Of a stretch of DNA of 21,050 bases, positions 7,054 to 14,995 are shown piece by piece. Within the stretch, counting starts at the first letter, position 1. Each line of letters opens with the position of its first letter. The position numbers were made by a program, and so were the translations under genes. The notes under the pieces are model-generated. The model saw only the letters and a program-made list of their open reading frames with translations. It was not told where the DNA came from and made no database searches. This stretch comes from Mesostigma viride (Eukaryota; Streptophyta; Mesostigmatophyceae; Mesostigmatales; Mesostigmataceae): positions 1 through 21,050 of the forward strand of contig RPFO01001342.1 of assembly GCA_009746045.1 (NCBI GenBank). The letters are read 5' to 3'.

Positions 7054-10000
7054 CTGGGGGGGGGGGGGAGAGGGGAACGGGGGACGGGCGTGGGTGGGTG
7101 GGTGGGAGGCAGCCAGGGGGGTAAGTAGAGAGCGAATGAAGAATGCATGATCGTGGTGGTGGTGGTGGTGGTGGGAAGGACAGATAGGACATACTACTAT
7201 GAGGGCATATAAGGCCTGTAATGACATCTAGGCGGGGTAACCGTACATATACATTTTCAGTGGTTTTCCATTTGCGGGTATTTCCTCGTAAATGGTGGGA
7301 GAGCGATCGCAGCAATGGTGCTCACCACTAGACACTCCCGGCCAGTTAGGCTCGAAACACACGCCCTGATCAAGCAAGTTGTTTCCGGCCCCACCGTCTA
7401 GGTCATCTAGTCGCTCTACACGTAAGCCAGCCATAATTTCAATGCACAAGGCTACACATTTCCATCATCATTCATATTCATCATCCTGAACGACTCGAAC
7501 ACGCGGACAAGATAACGGCATGCTCGAGCTACCATGGTCCGGATTCTCCCGATTTCTGGCCTGCGCTGGTTGTCTCCTTGATATACAACTCTTGATGACA
7601 GTTGCTATTAATACCAGGTTTCCCAGGAACCACCGAGTAGCTGACATATTGCACAGGCTCCTACCCATGAGAAAGCCAGCTCAGGCTTGGCAATCAGTAC
7701 AAGTTACACTTCTATGGCAGGAATGATTGACAACAAGTTCCACTTCTTCTGTCGATTAGGAGATGATTTCTTCTCTCGAATAGGAGATAGCTTCTTCTAT
7801 CGAATGGGTAGTTGATTACTCGTCACTTAATGGGCAAGCAACACAGCAGATGCAATTTTTCAATCCACCCATTTTCTTGCGAATCTGGAAGAATTCACTG
7901 CTACCGATGCACTCGCGCAAAACGAAAAGGCGAACAACGCTTCTCAGTAGTTACCAATCAAGCTTATCTACCACCCCTCAGCCTTATTAATGGTCGATCC
8001 TATGAACCAATCGAATCATCCTAGCGGGCACCCCCCACAACGCACTCAAGCGTCACCTACCACACTCAACTATTCAATATATTGTTGTACAATATTACAC
8101 TGTACATTATTTTGTTTTCTCTCTCTTGAAGCAAATCTCTCTTGGAGCACTACGGCTTCTCAAGGCAACTTCGCAAAGGGGGTATGCTTGCTTGCGATAG
8201 TGCTGTTGTCTTCTAGGTAAAGGCTAGGCTTCAAAAAGCAAACGCATATCAAAAGGGGGTTGGCTTGCTTGCAATAGTGCTGTTGTCTTCTAGGTAGAGG
8301 CTAGGCTTCACAAAGCAAACCCCTAATGAAATGGGGTTGGCTTGCGATAGTGTTGCTTACGGGAACGAATCCATGATTGGAGCGAGCATAACCCACCACA
8401 CACTCGACGGCAGTCGCCATCGCGCGCTCAAACAGCGGGAAGCGCGACAGGTCAGGGGCATCGATGTCGTCCACGCGGGACGACGACCCCTCCACGTACA
8501 TATGCGGCTCCTCACTGGGGGGGAACAAGACGACGCGCTTGCAGCCGACCACCTGGGGAGCAACCACAGGAAATACACGACCACACATAAACACGTGAGA
8601 CAGCTGACCAGTTAACAAAACGACGGCAGTTCAGGGAACAGGACACCCGTTACGAGAATAATGCGCAGCCATGGGACCACGAGGGAAGAGGATGACACGC
8701 CCAAAACAGCCGACCACCCAAGGCAGCAACACACAGCCACACAAGGTCACGAAAACAGGCAAACACACACAGGGTAAGCACGTGCCAACGCGAGACAGCC
8801 GACCGGTGAGGGCAGGTGAGGTAAATGCTGTTGAATAAATTGGGGGCGGGCGGGGGGGGGGGAGAGGATGGCGCGCTTGCAGGCCGACCAACTGAAAAGA
8901 AGACATTCACACAAACGAAGATGAGGGACAGCTGACTGTCTAAGAGAACAATGGAAGGGATGTGCTGTAACAGAGGGGGGGGGGGGGGGGAGAGGAGGGG
9001 GGACAGGACTGCATGCTTGCAGCTGCTCGCCTGGGAGCGAACAAAACGAATGCATACATCACAAATAACGAACATGATTGCGTACTACGAACAGAATATA
9101 AACAGAACATCATAGGAAGTAAAACACTACAATCGTGATAAAATAGTATTGTACTAATACCACTCGTAGTAATATTAAACATGCACATGTGAGAGAGGCC
9201 GACCAGTGATGCGGGCATGTTATGCATGGACAGCCGGCAAATGACTCGAGCGTCAACAAGCTGGCCATTGGCATGAAATGCGTGATAGAGCTAACAGTAG
9301 TAAAAGAGTTTACTCATTACTGGAGCGAGCAGTGGTAAAAGAGTTTACAAGAGCGAGCAGTGGTAAAAGAGTTTACTGGAGCGAGCAGTGGTAAAAGAGT
9401 TTACTGGAGCGAGCAGCGGCAAAAGAGTTTACGGGAGCGAGCAGTGGCAAAAAGAGTTTACTGGAGCGAGCAGTGGTAAAAGAGTTTACTGGAGCGAGCA
9501 GTGGCAAAAAAAGTTTACTGGAGCGAGCAGTGGTAAAAGAGTTTACTGGAGGGAGCAGTGGCAAAAGAGTTTACTGAAACGGGCATGCAGGACACGATTC
9601 AGCTCATCGGCCACAAGGCACATGCTGTTGTCCTCAGAGAAGAAATACACCGGCATAGGAATTAGGTAAGTAAGTACCTAGCAAAGGTATACCGTTGAAG
9701 GCAAGTCTTAAGAGACCCGTGGTATTGTGCATGGCCAAGGTAATGGATGCTGCGCAAATAATTACCGCATATGTCAGTATGTGTGCGCATATGTCAGTAT
9801 GCCTTTTTCCGGTGAAATGGGTGTTTTTTTTTATTTCCATATATGTTTCCATACATGTTAGTATGCCTACCAACCAGCTTAGCAGATGAGCCAATTCATA
9901 GGTGCTAAACCTACTAGTATAAATTCAAACCTTGCATCGCATCACGCGTCATCACCCGCCTGCGCCCGCATTATGGCATCATCCGGCAGCCCCTCCCAAG

Positions 10001-11957
10001 CCCTAGCGTGGTTGGATTCCCATCATTGCATACTTGCACGCTTTCCGTCACGTCAAGGTGCACTCGCAGCTGCCACCCTGATGAACATCCGCCTCCCAGC
10101 CAAACTGTTTTACCTGTGTAGCACTAACAAGAAAACATAGTACTGAATCCCCGCCCACGTGCATGAGCACCTTTTCCTGGTCATCCACGATGCCACAGTG
10201 CGTCCGCAGCTGCCCATCAAACACGGCGAGTATACAACGCAATTTGTCAGTTGATATATTGGGATGCTCCTCCTATATCTATCCCATGTTGGCCTATCAT
10301 CCTCCTGAGTCCTGAGTCCGCTCGCTACCTGCATAGATACTGCATACACTCTGCAGTATGTATGCGTTAGCTATGGCCCGGGATCCATGAAGCTCACTGT
10401 AATGGTCACTGTATATCATCACTGTAATGATTCACCACTGCCCACCTCATGGAAACCACTAACCCATACACCAACATGACCCAATATTCCAAATACTTGC
10501 GAATCGTGACCCACCCACCTGCGTGAGCACGTTGTCCAAGCCTTATTCGCCCAACAGGTTCCAAACGACCAAAATCAACACGCGCATTTCATTCCTTCGC
10601 CCATCCCCACCCACCCGCGTGAGCCCTTGTCCACGATGTCACAGTGCGCCCACAGCTGCCTGTCTAAAAGAATTACCTACCTAAAAGGTCCCAATCCAAC
10701 CAAAATGGACAGACGCGTTTCATTCATTCCCTCGCACCCACCTGCGTGAGCACGTTGTCCATGATGTCGTAGTGCGTCCACAGCTGCGTGCGCGCCGACG
10801 TCACCCTCAGCACCGAGCTGTGGTACTCCTCCAGCTCGTAGAGCAGCCCCTCGAACAAGTTTAAGTCCCCAGCGAGTCCAGGGAAGAGTGCCCGCACGTC
10901 TGAGGCCGTCCTTGCCGCCTCCTTGCCCTTGCCCGGGACGACCGAGCGCAGGTACAGACACTCACGAAGGTTATTATTAGATCGTCCAAGAGGGCCGCTG
11001 CCCCCATCCGGAACTGCGTGATCCGTGAGATGATGGGGACTGTCATTCATGCACTCGCGGTTATTGGCGTGGGGTTGATGGGGAACGACCTTCCCACCCG
11101 CCGGCTGGTTGCTGGCGTCAGGATGGCACACTCCACCACCGGGAACAGACTCCCTAGTAGCTTGGCTGTCATTGCCCACATAGCACGTGGCGCCCTTGAC
11201 TCCCACATCACCTTCCCCCGCGTAGCGCCTAGGCTTCGCAGATCCTAGGGCTTCGCAAGGCACACCCCTACCATCCAAGCGATCTTGTACCCCCGCCCCT
11301 ACGCCCGGTGCACTTTGCGCCCCCCCCCGCGCATCGCTCTCCCGATGCACCCTCTCCTGACCCGCGGCCTGCGTCACCATCACGAACTCGCTCCCCCTTA
11401 TCTTGACCGCCCTCCCCCTTGCGTTCCTGATGGGCTCCCCCGCAGGGCACAGCGCGTGCCGCCGCGACGCAGCGCGCCACAAACTCCCCAAAGCCCATGT
11501 CCACGAACGCAAAATTCTTGGGCGTGTTGGCCGGCCGGTGGCCCGCCAGGTCCACCACGCGCGCGCCAATGCCGCCAAAACTTGCCACCTGTCCCACCGC
11601 GCACACGTGCACACGCACAACGCGGTCTGTGCCGACGGCCTCCACCAAATAGTCCAGGTCGCGCCACCTGGCGACGCAGGGGCCCAGGTCAAGGCCCGAC
11701 AGAACCACGGGCTGCCCCCGCAGGAAAATCTCCCGGAAACTCTCGCGGGTGATGTTGGAAACGCGCGGCACTTGGCGTGGGCATGCGTGCCTGTTGTTGG
11801 ACAAGCGCGGCGTCTCCCTCAGAGCCGCTCTAGGCGGTGACGGTCCTTCCGGCACCTGCCTTTGACCCGCTTGCCAACTGTAGTTTGACCAGCACGGAAC
11901 ATGGCGTGGGCCACCTCCAGGAGGCAGCCTTTGCGAGACGCCAAGTCCCTCCTCCAT
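6298..11957 (-). CDS. TYW5: TYW5-type JmjC tRNA wybutosine hydroxylase, multi-exon
   Basis: The spliced product reads as a JmjC (cupin-8) dioxygenase of the TYW5 type. In animals TYW5 is an Fe(II)/2-oxoglutarate enzyme that hydroxylates the aminocarboxypropyl-wyosine intermediate at position 37 of tRNA-Phe, giving hydroxywybutosine. Four exons were found by joining conserved blocks at GT...AG sites, all in phase 0 where known: E1 (about 11957-11454, 3' end uncertain), E2 10960-10742, E3 8552-8397, E4 7053-6298. Diagnostic blocks in order are QPVVLSGLDLGPC, RVVRVHVCAVGQ, LYLRS, QLWTHYDIMDNVLTQ (Fe ligands His and Asp of HYD), VVGCKRVVLFPP, LHPGDALFIPSLWFHN (second Fe ligand His), then GVNVFWRGLP and YDRKDIYGNKDLP. 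The Met at 11957 is the first in the E1 frame; an upstream exon remains possible. E4 carries an unusual insertion of about 145 residues that may be an unspliced intron. No transit peptide is evident. Confidence 0.88.
7254..7304 (-). repeat. Hairpin-bearing repeat, copy 2
   Basis: This is the inverted second copy of the repeat at 1-50, inside TYW5 intron 3. The reverse complement matches copy 1 from GCTCTCC to CTGAAAA with one substitution and one extra C. The stem CCATTTGCG pairs with CGTAAATGG through one G-U pair. Confidence 0.75.
8177..8358 (+). repeat. 77-bp tandem repeat, 2.3 copies
   Basis: Units start near 8178, 8255 and 8332 with the shared core TGCTGTTGTCTTCTAGGTA and the flank GGCTTGCTTGC. 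The third, partial copy ends about 40 bp from the exon 3 donor, inside intron 3. Confidence 0.9.
8397..8552 (-). CDS. TYW5: TYW5 exon 3 (JmjC strand, KRVVLFPP block)
   Basis: This 156-nt phase-0 exon follows the acceptor GGTTGCTCCCCAG and reads VVGCKRVVLFPPSEEPHM, then the conserved block DIDAPDLSRFPLFERAMATAVECV. The donor GTGGGT follows GAG TGT GTG, so the junction reads ECV then LHPGD, matching the spacing in animal TYW5. Its 5' edge recurs three times upstream in intron 2. The exon contains a C7 run that is expanded in two of those copies. Confidence 0.85.
8660..9223 (-). repeat. Three degenerate copies of the exon 3 acceptor edge
   Basis: On the minus strand, unit C (about 9223-8960), unit B (about 8941-8860) and unit A (about 8822-8665) each repeat the last part of intron 2 and the first codons of exon 3. 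Each has a TGGTCRGC-type start (B diverged), a CTC/TGTG-rich stretch, an acceptor position, then exon-like codons. Unit A reads GTGGTCGGCTG and translates VVGCFGRVILFP, but its acceptor AG is GG. Unit B keeps AG (8893-8892) before TTGGTCGGCCTGCAAGCGCG. Unit C keeps AG (9032-9031) and then GCTGCAAG and GTCCTGTCC. The C7 run of exon 3 is expanded in B and C. None keeps the full exon. Confidence 0.75.
9297..9577 (+). repeat. 28-bp minisatellite, about 10 copies
   Basis: About ten head-to-tail units of a 28-bp consensus (core AAAAGAGTTTACTGGAGCGA) lie in the middle of TYW5 intron 2. Variation consists of substitutions (T/C in GGTAAAA/GGCAAAA) and single-A insertions in two units. Repetitive ORFs across it on both strands are artefacts. 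Confidence 0.95.
10028..10677 (-). repeat. Four degenerate copies of the exon 2 donor edge
   Basis: The 3' edge of exon 2 (CAGCTG, HxD codons, GACAACGTGCTCACGCAG and the GTGGGT donor) recurs in intron 2 on the same strand. Copy at 10608-10670: QLWAHCDIVD, with donor context CGG|GTGGGT. Copy at 10512-10539: 27 of 28 bases identical across the donor (TGGACAACGTGCTCACGCAG then GTGGGTG). Copy at 10152-10222: QLRTHCGIVDD, donor CAC|GTGGGC, with Asp lost. Copy at 10028-10078: QLRVHLDVTESVQ without gaps, donor CAA|GTATGC. Flanking intron sequence is also shared between the genuine edge and the 10608 copy (CATTTCATTCCTTCGCCC-like). Confidence 0.8.
10742..10960 (-). CDS. TYW5: TYW5 exon 2 (Fe-binding HxD motif)
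   Basis: This 219-nt exon encodes 73 codons from CLYLRSVVPG to QLWTHYDIMDNVLTQ. The acceptor is ...TTCGTGAG with CTAATAA about 20 nt upstream, and the donor is CAG|GTGGGTG. It carries His and Asp of the HxD iron site and the conserved ASDVRALFPGL helix. Its 3' edge, donor included, is copied several times in the following intron. Confidence 0.85.
11454..11957 (-). CDS. TYW5: TYW5 exon 1 (N-terminal JmjC half-barrel)
   Basis: Conserved sequence starts near 11776 (VPRVSNITRESF) and runs through GQPVVLSGLDLGPC, RVVRVHVCAVGQ and KNFAFVDMGFGEFVARC. About 20 extra residues follow VGQ compared with animal TYW5. The 60 residues before 11776 are low complexity. The frame stays open to 11268 with Gly/Arg-rich sequence, so the donor cannot be fixed. 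Candidates are a GTGCAT near the CGGGAGAG stretch and a GTAGGG next to the frame's stop at 11268-11270. The next exon begins with TGT CTG TAC, preceded by a branch-point-like CTAATAA and TTCGTGAG. Confidence 0.75.
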
Positions 11958-13951
11958 GCCATCTTCTTCCTCCAGGCCATGGACCTGAGGAAGGTCCCCC
12001 TCCCCCGCCTCCAGGCCATTACCCTGTGGATGGGCCCCCTCCCCCCCACCCCTTCGTAGCGCCGCCGGTGATTCATCATGGCTTTGGCGCGCTCAGCATA
12101 AGGGTTTGCGTCTGCCACTGCCACCGCTGCCCCCAGCACCGCGGATGGCGACCCGGAGAGTGCTGGCGCCATCAACCCACTAGCTAACGCTCGCGTCGGC
12201 GCTGACACTGCTGCTCTTTGCCCACGCGCGGTTGCTGGTGGGGACGCCACGGTGGATGCCGCTAGCCCACTCGCTGTTGCCGGTGCTGGCGCAGCCGCTG
12301 GTGCCACTAACCGACTTGCAAACGACACCGTGGCAGGCCGTGCCTCCCCGCCCCCGCTGCCGCCGCCACCGCCGCCAACGTCATCGCTGCCGCCGCCACC
12401 GCTCGCCTTGCTACCACCAATGCCACCCGCGCGACTGCCGGGGAAGAATTCTGAGCCCACAGCTTCGCAATACAACTCCGTTTCCATGGGGGTTGGATTC
12501 TGAAAATGTTGGCCCCCGATGCCGTGATGCTGATGCTTGGCCTGCGGGCCCTTGCGGGCACCAGCTGCAGGCATCGGGGACTTGGCAGGATGCTGACTAC
12601 TGGGAAGGGGCTTCCCCCCCGCAGCTGCCACCCGCTGCTGCTCTCGCTGGGAGCGCTTGGGCGCGCGATGTGGGCACACGCTGGACGCCACCCAGTCAAA
12701 CCGGACGCCAGCTGGCGCATCCTCCGGGGAAGGCACAAACCGGACGCCAGCCGGCGACTCTTCTTCACTCTCCACGGCAGGGCAGACGCGAGCCCCCTCT
12801 TCCCCGTCCCCACTTTCACAGGCCTCCCCGTCGCCGCGCTGCCCCCGGACTCCCAACAGGGTACAACAGGTACGGAAACCAACATCGCCCGTGCAAGGCT
12901 CGGCTAGAGGTGGAGCCTCCGTGCAGGGTTTGCTGTGCGAAACCTTCGTGCTGGCTTGATCCCCCGGCTTGCCCGTTCCATCCTGCTCAGCGCCTGTGCT
13001 GCGAGCGCTGTCCATGCCTGAGATCCCAGACGCACCATCAGTGCACCTAGCCTCCGACACATTGTTGATGGTTGAGGAATCAGACACACCGTCATGGCTT
13101 CTAGCCTCCGACACGCCATCAGTACTTCTAGCCTCCGACACACTGTTCGTGCCAGAGGTTGTGGACACACCGCTACTCTGCTTGGTTTCCCGCCCGCCAT
13201 TGGTTTGTTGAGTGCCCGCGGCGGCGCGGCGGCATCCTCCCTCGGATGCAAATGACGCCGCCAGCTGGCACGCACGCTCCCTCGCAGTGTCGGACGCAAT
13301 AACCAGAGGGATGGCCACCGCGCCATAGGCTGGCCGGTCGCACGTGCGCGCTGGTGACTGCCCACGCTCGTGCGCACAAGCAAGCGGCGCCGGGTTCCCC
13401 ATACGGAACAAAGGTTCCGTAGTACCCTCTTGGCAGGGTTCAGGAGTACCCGTTTGAGAGGGTTCAGAAGTACCCGTTTGAGAGGGTTCAGAAGTACCCG
13501 TCTCGCAGGGCGCGTCATGCGACCTCTGTGCATGCGACCTCTGCGCCGCATCAGTCTCTTTCCGTGTTGGTATTTGTGATGCAGGCGCGGTATTAGACAG
13601 ACTCTGCGCCTGCGCATTACATGAAGACTCTTCGATGAGTGTCAGCGTCTGCCATGCACTAGACAAGCCTCTCCCACATGCTTGTGATGCAGGACTAGAC
13701 AGCCTCTTCGACGAATCCATCTGCGTTGGCGTGTGGGACGCGTCCATCTCTGTGACGGAAGGCAGACCAAACAGCTCACCCGTGAACAGAGTAGCAGGAG
13801 GTCGAGTCTGTGTAGTACAGGGCGCAGCGCCAAAGACCTTGCCCGTGCGCCGGTGCGGGTCCAACAAACCCGCAAGCGCCGCCTCCGCCTTCACACGCTC
13901 TGCTAGGGAGGGCGGGGCCAGCAGTACAGGGATCCATCCGGCGTCCGTCAT
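11819..13951 (-). CDS. 710-codon low-complexity ORF, status uncertain
   Basis: This is an uninterrupted minus-strand frame from Met at 13951; the frame is open back to about 13983. The first 45 residues look ordinary (GWIPVLLAPPSLAERV, then AALAGLLDPHRRTGK). The rest is low complexity: tandem TSEPSQTG-like repeats near residue 155, Ser/Asp/Gly repeats (DGVSEARS) near 270, PAGVRF twice near 400-420, a Gly-rich run near 535 and Ala/Pro-rich sequence to the end. It overlaps the start of the TYW5 exon 1 frame in a different frame, so both cannot be read from one unspliced message. It may be an upstream exon spliced to TYW5, a separate gene, or a chance ORF in GC-rich DNA. A 272-codon plus-strand ORF (12232-13050) lies opposite. 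No family is recognised. Confidence 0.4.
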   Translation of the reverse strand: MTDAGWIPVLLAPPSLAERVKAEAALAGLLDPHRRTGKVFGAAPCTTQTRPPATLFTGELFGLPSVTEMDASHTPTQMDSSKRLSSPASQACGRGLSSAWQTLTLIEESSCNAQAQSLSNTAPASQIPTRKETDAAQRSHAQRSHDAPCETGTSEPSQTGTSEPSQTGTPEPCQEGTTEPLFRMGNPAPLACAHERGQSPARTCDRPAYGAVAIPLVIASDTARERACQLAASFASEGGCRRAAAGTQQTNGGRETKQSSGVSTTSGTNSVSEARSTDGVSEARSHDGVSDSSTINNVSEARCTDGASGISGMDSARSTGAEQDGTGKPGDQASTKVSHSKPCTEAPPLAEPCTGDVGFRTCCTLLGVRGQRGDGEACESGDGEEGARVCPAVESEEESPAGVRFVPSPEDAPAGVRFDWVASSVCPHRAPKRSQREQQRVAAAGGKPLPSSQHPAKSPMPAAGARKGPQAKHQHHGIGGQHFQNPTPMETELYCEAVGSEFFPGSRAGGIGGSKASGGGGSDDVGGGGGGSGGGEARPATVSFASRLVAPAAAPAPATASGLAASTVASPPATARGQRAAVSAPTRALASGLMAPALSGSPSAVLGAAVAVADANPYAERAKAMMNHRRRYEGVGGRGPIHRVMAWRRGRGTFLRSMAWRKKMAWRRDLASRKGCLLEVAHAMFRAGQTTVGKRVKGRCRKDRHRLERL

Positions 13952-14118
13952 GAGCCCAGGGTGGACAGGTCTTGTTCTTGCTCGCCCACAACACTAGCAA
14001 CACACGACCGTGTTGGCGACAGCGATTTCCCCACCCCACCTTGGCCACTGCGTGTGCCTCATGAATTGATGGACACGTAGGCTCCACCACACAGGCAGCG
14101 CCGGTGCTGCTGGCTTCG

Positions 14119-14212
14119 CTTCTCGGCTACGCCTCTGCCAACTGTCGTTTGGTGAAGCCTCAAACGTCGCTCGGTTAAGCCTCAAAAGTCCCTCGGTTAA
14201 GCCTCAGCCAAT
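14119..14212 (-). repeat. Tandem copies of the YggU gene's 3' end
   Basis: On the minus strand, four units of about 22-25 bp start with the last codons of the YggU ORF (TTGGCTGAGGCTTAACCGAG, where TAA is its stop). They continue with GAGGCTTAACCGAGCGAC, GAGGCTTCACC and TTGGCAGAGGCGTAGCCGAG. The repeat unit therefore includes the stop codon. Confidence 0.8.
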
Positions 14213-14868
14213 GCCAGTTCCAACTTGCCCACGACGCTCGCGAAAGTGACGCCCCGCTCCCCACCCCCCGCGACCACCGCGGTCTTGCTCCGGTTCTTCC
14301 CCCCACCGTGCAGCAACGACACCTGTCCCTTGGGCAGGCCGAGAATATCGGCTAGCACCCGTACGAGCTCGAGGTTGGCTTCCCCGTCCTGCGGTTTTGC
14401 TGCCAGACGCACACCGATATCCCCCTGAGCCTCGTCAAGTCCGGTCACCGCCGAGTCCTTTGCGCCAGGCTTCACCAGGACCTTGATGTGGATGGCGCCC
14501 CCGTTGGGGCTCTCTGTGACACACCCGCACGCGACGAGCTTGCTGATGGGACCGGTGGCTTGTTTGCGATGGGGATGTTCGGAGTTGGGGCGGCCCGGGG
14601 GAGTTGAGACGCTGCCCACGCCAGCACCGCTGCTATTTTTAGACGCTTTCGTGTTGGTGCTCCGGCCCACGCTTATGCTGCCACTGCTGCCGCCCTTGGC
14701 TGGCCGTGGATCGGGCATCAACGGTTGCGGGCACACGGCGGTGTATAGAGGTGCCCGGCGCGTGAACCTGCGGGGTGGAAGCTTGCCACCCGCTTGAACC
14801 CGCGTCCGCACGGAGGGGTACTGCAGAGCTGGACAATGCGTGGACCTGGGGGGGATGAGCGAGGGCAT
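14197..14868 (-). CDS. DUF167 / YggU-family protein (C15orf40-like)
   Basis: The protein is 223 residues from the Met at 14868. A complete DUF167 (UPF0235, YggU) domain spans residues about 125-200. It contains IHIKVLVKPGAKDSAVTG, the signature IGVRLAAKPQDGEANLELV, a helix LADILGLPKGQVSLL and GGKNRSKTAVV. The family is a small alpha/beta fold of unknown molecular role, found in bacteria, archaea and eukaryotes (human C15orf40). The first 50 residues are rich in Arg, Ser and Pro with no acidic residue, so an organelle transit peptide is plausible. A later Met at 14718 would drop it. The frame is open to Met 15123, but the extra 85 residues are translated from a minisatellite and are more likely 5' UTR. 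No intron is needed. The stop TAA is embedded in a short tandem repeat. Confidence 0.88.
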   Translation of the reverse strand: MPSLIPPRSTHCPALQYPSVRTRVQAGGKLPPRRFTRRAPLYTAVCPQPLMPDPRPAKGGSSGSISVGRSTNTKASKNSSGAGVGSVSTPPGRPNSEHPHRKQATGPISKLVACGCVTESPNGGAIHIKVLVKPGAKDSAVTGLDEAQGDIGVRLAAKPQDGEANLELVRVLADILGLPKGQVSLLHGGGKNRSKTAVVAGGGERGVTFASVVGKLELALAEA

Positions 14869-14874
14869 ACGGCA

Positions 14875-14995
14875 TTGGCGAGGGGGGAGGACGGCAGAGG
14901 CGAAGGGGGGAGGGAGGCAGAGGTGAGGGGGGCGGAAGGCAGAGGCGAGGGTGGGAGGAAGGCAGAGGTGAGGGGGGCAGGACGGCGGAGGCCAG
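14875..14995 (+). repeat. G-rich minisatellite upstream of YggU gene
   Basis: Units of about 20-27 bp with the core GGCAGAGGYGAGGGKGG repeat four to five times. On the minus strand the array gives Pro/Leu/Cys-rich codons just upstream of the preferred YggU start, so it probably lies in the 5' UTR or promoter. The G-runs could form G-quadruplexes on the plus strand. Confidence 0.85.

Larger units (their letters stand above)
7054..8396 (-). other. TYW5 intron 3
   Basis: This 1343-nt intron is bounded by GTGGGT and a C-run CAG. It holds the 77-bp tandem repeat next to the donor, a copy of the hairpin repeat (7254-7304), a degenerate repeat of a CTTCTTC...GAATAGGAGATAG unit near 7740-7805, and a (GTG)n run at 7152-7172. 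I see no gene inside. A weak copy of the exon 4 start lies at about 7120-7160. Confidence 0.7.

Noticed and set aside
8650-9227. Several 90-140-codon minus-strand ORFs in intron 2
   Set aside because: Their recognisable parts are the degenerate exon 3 edge copies; frames are inconsistent and no complete exon is present.
9297-9577. CRISPR-like array
   Set aside because: The units are contiguous with no unique spacers, and the context is eukaryotic; it is a minisatellite.
9373-9669. ORFs across the 28-bp repeat
   Set aside because: Repetitive translation of a minisatellite inside an intron.
12232-13050. 272-codon plus-strand ORF, His/Arg/Pro-rich
   Set aside because: It lies opposite the 710-codon minus-strand ORF in GC-rich DNA and has no recognisable motif or start context; most likely a shadow frame.
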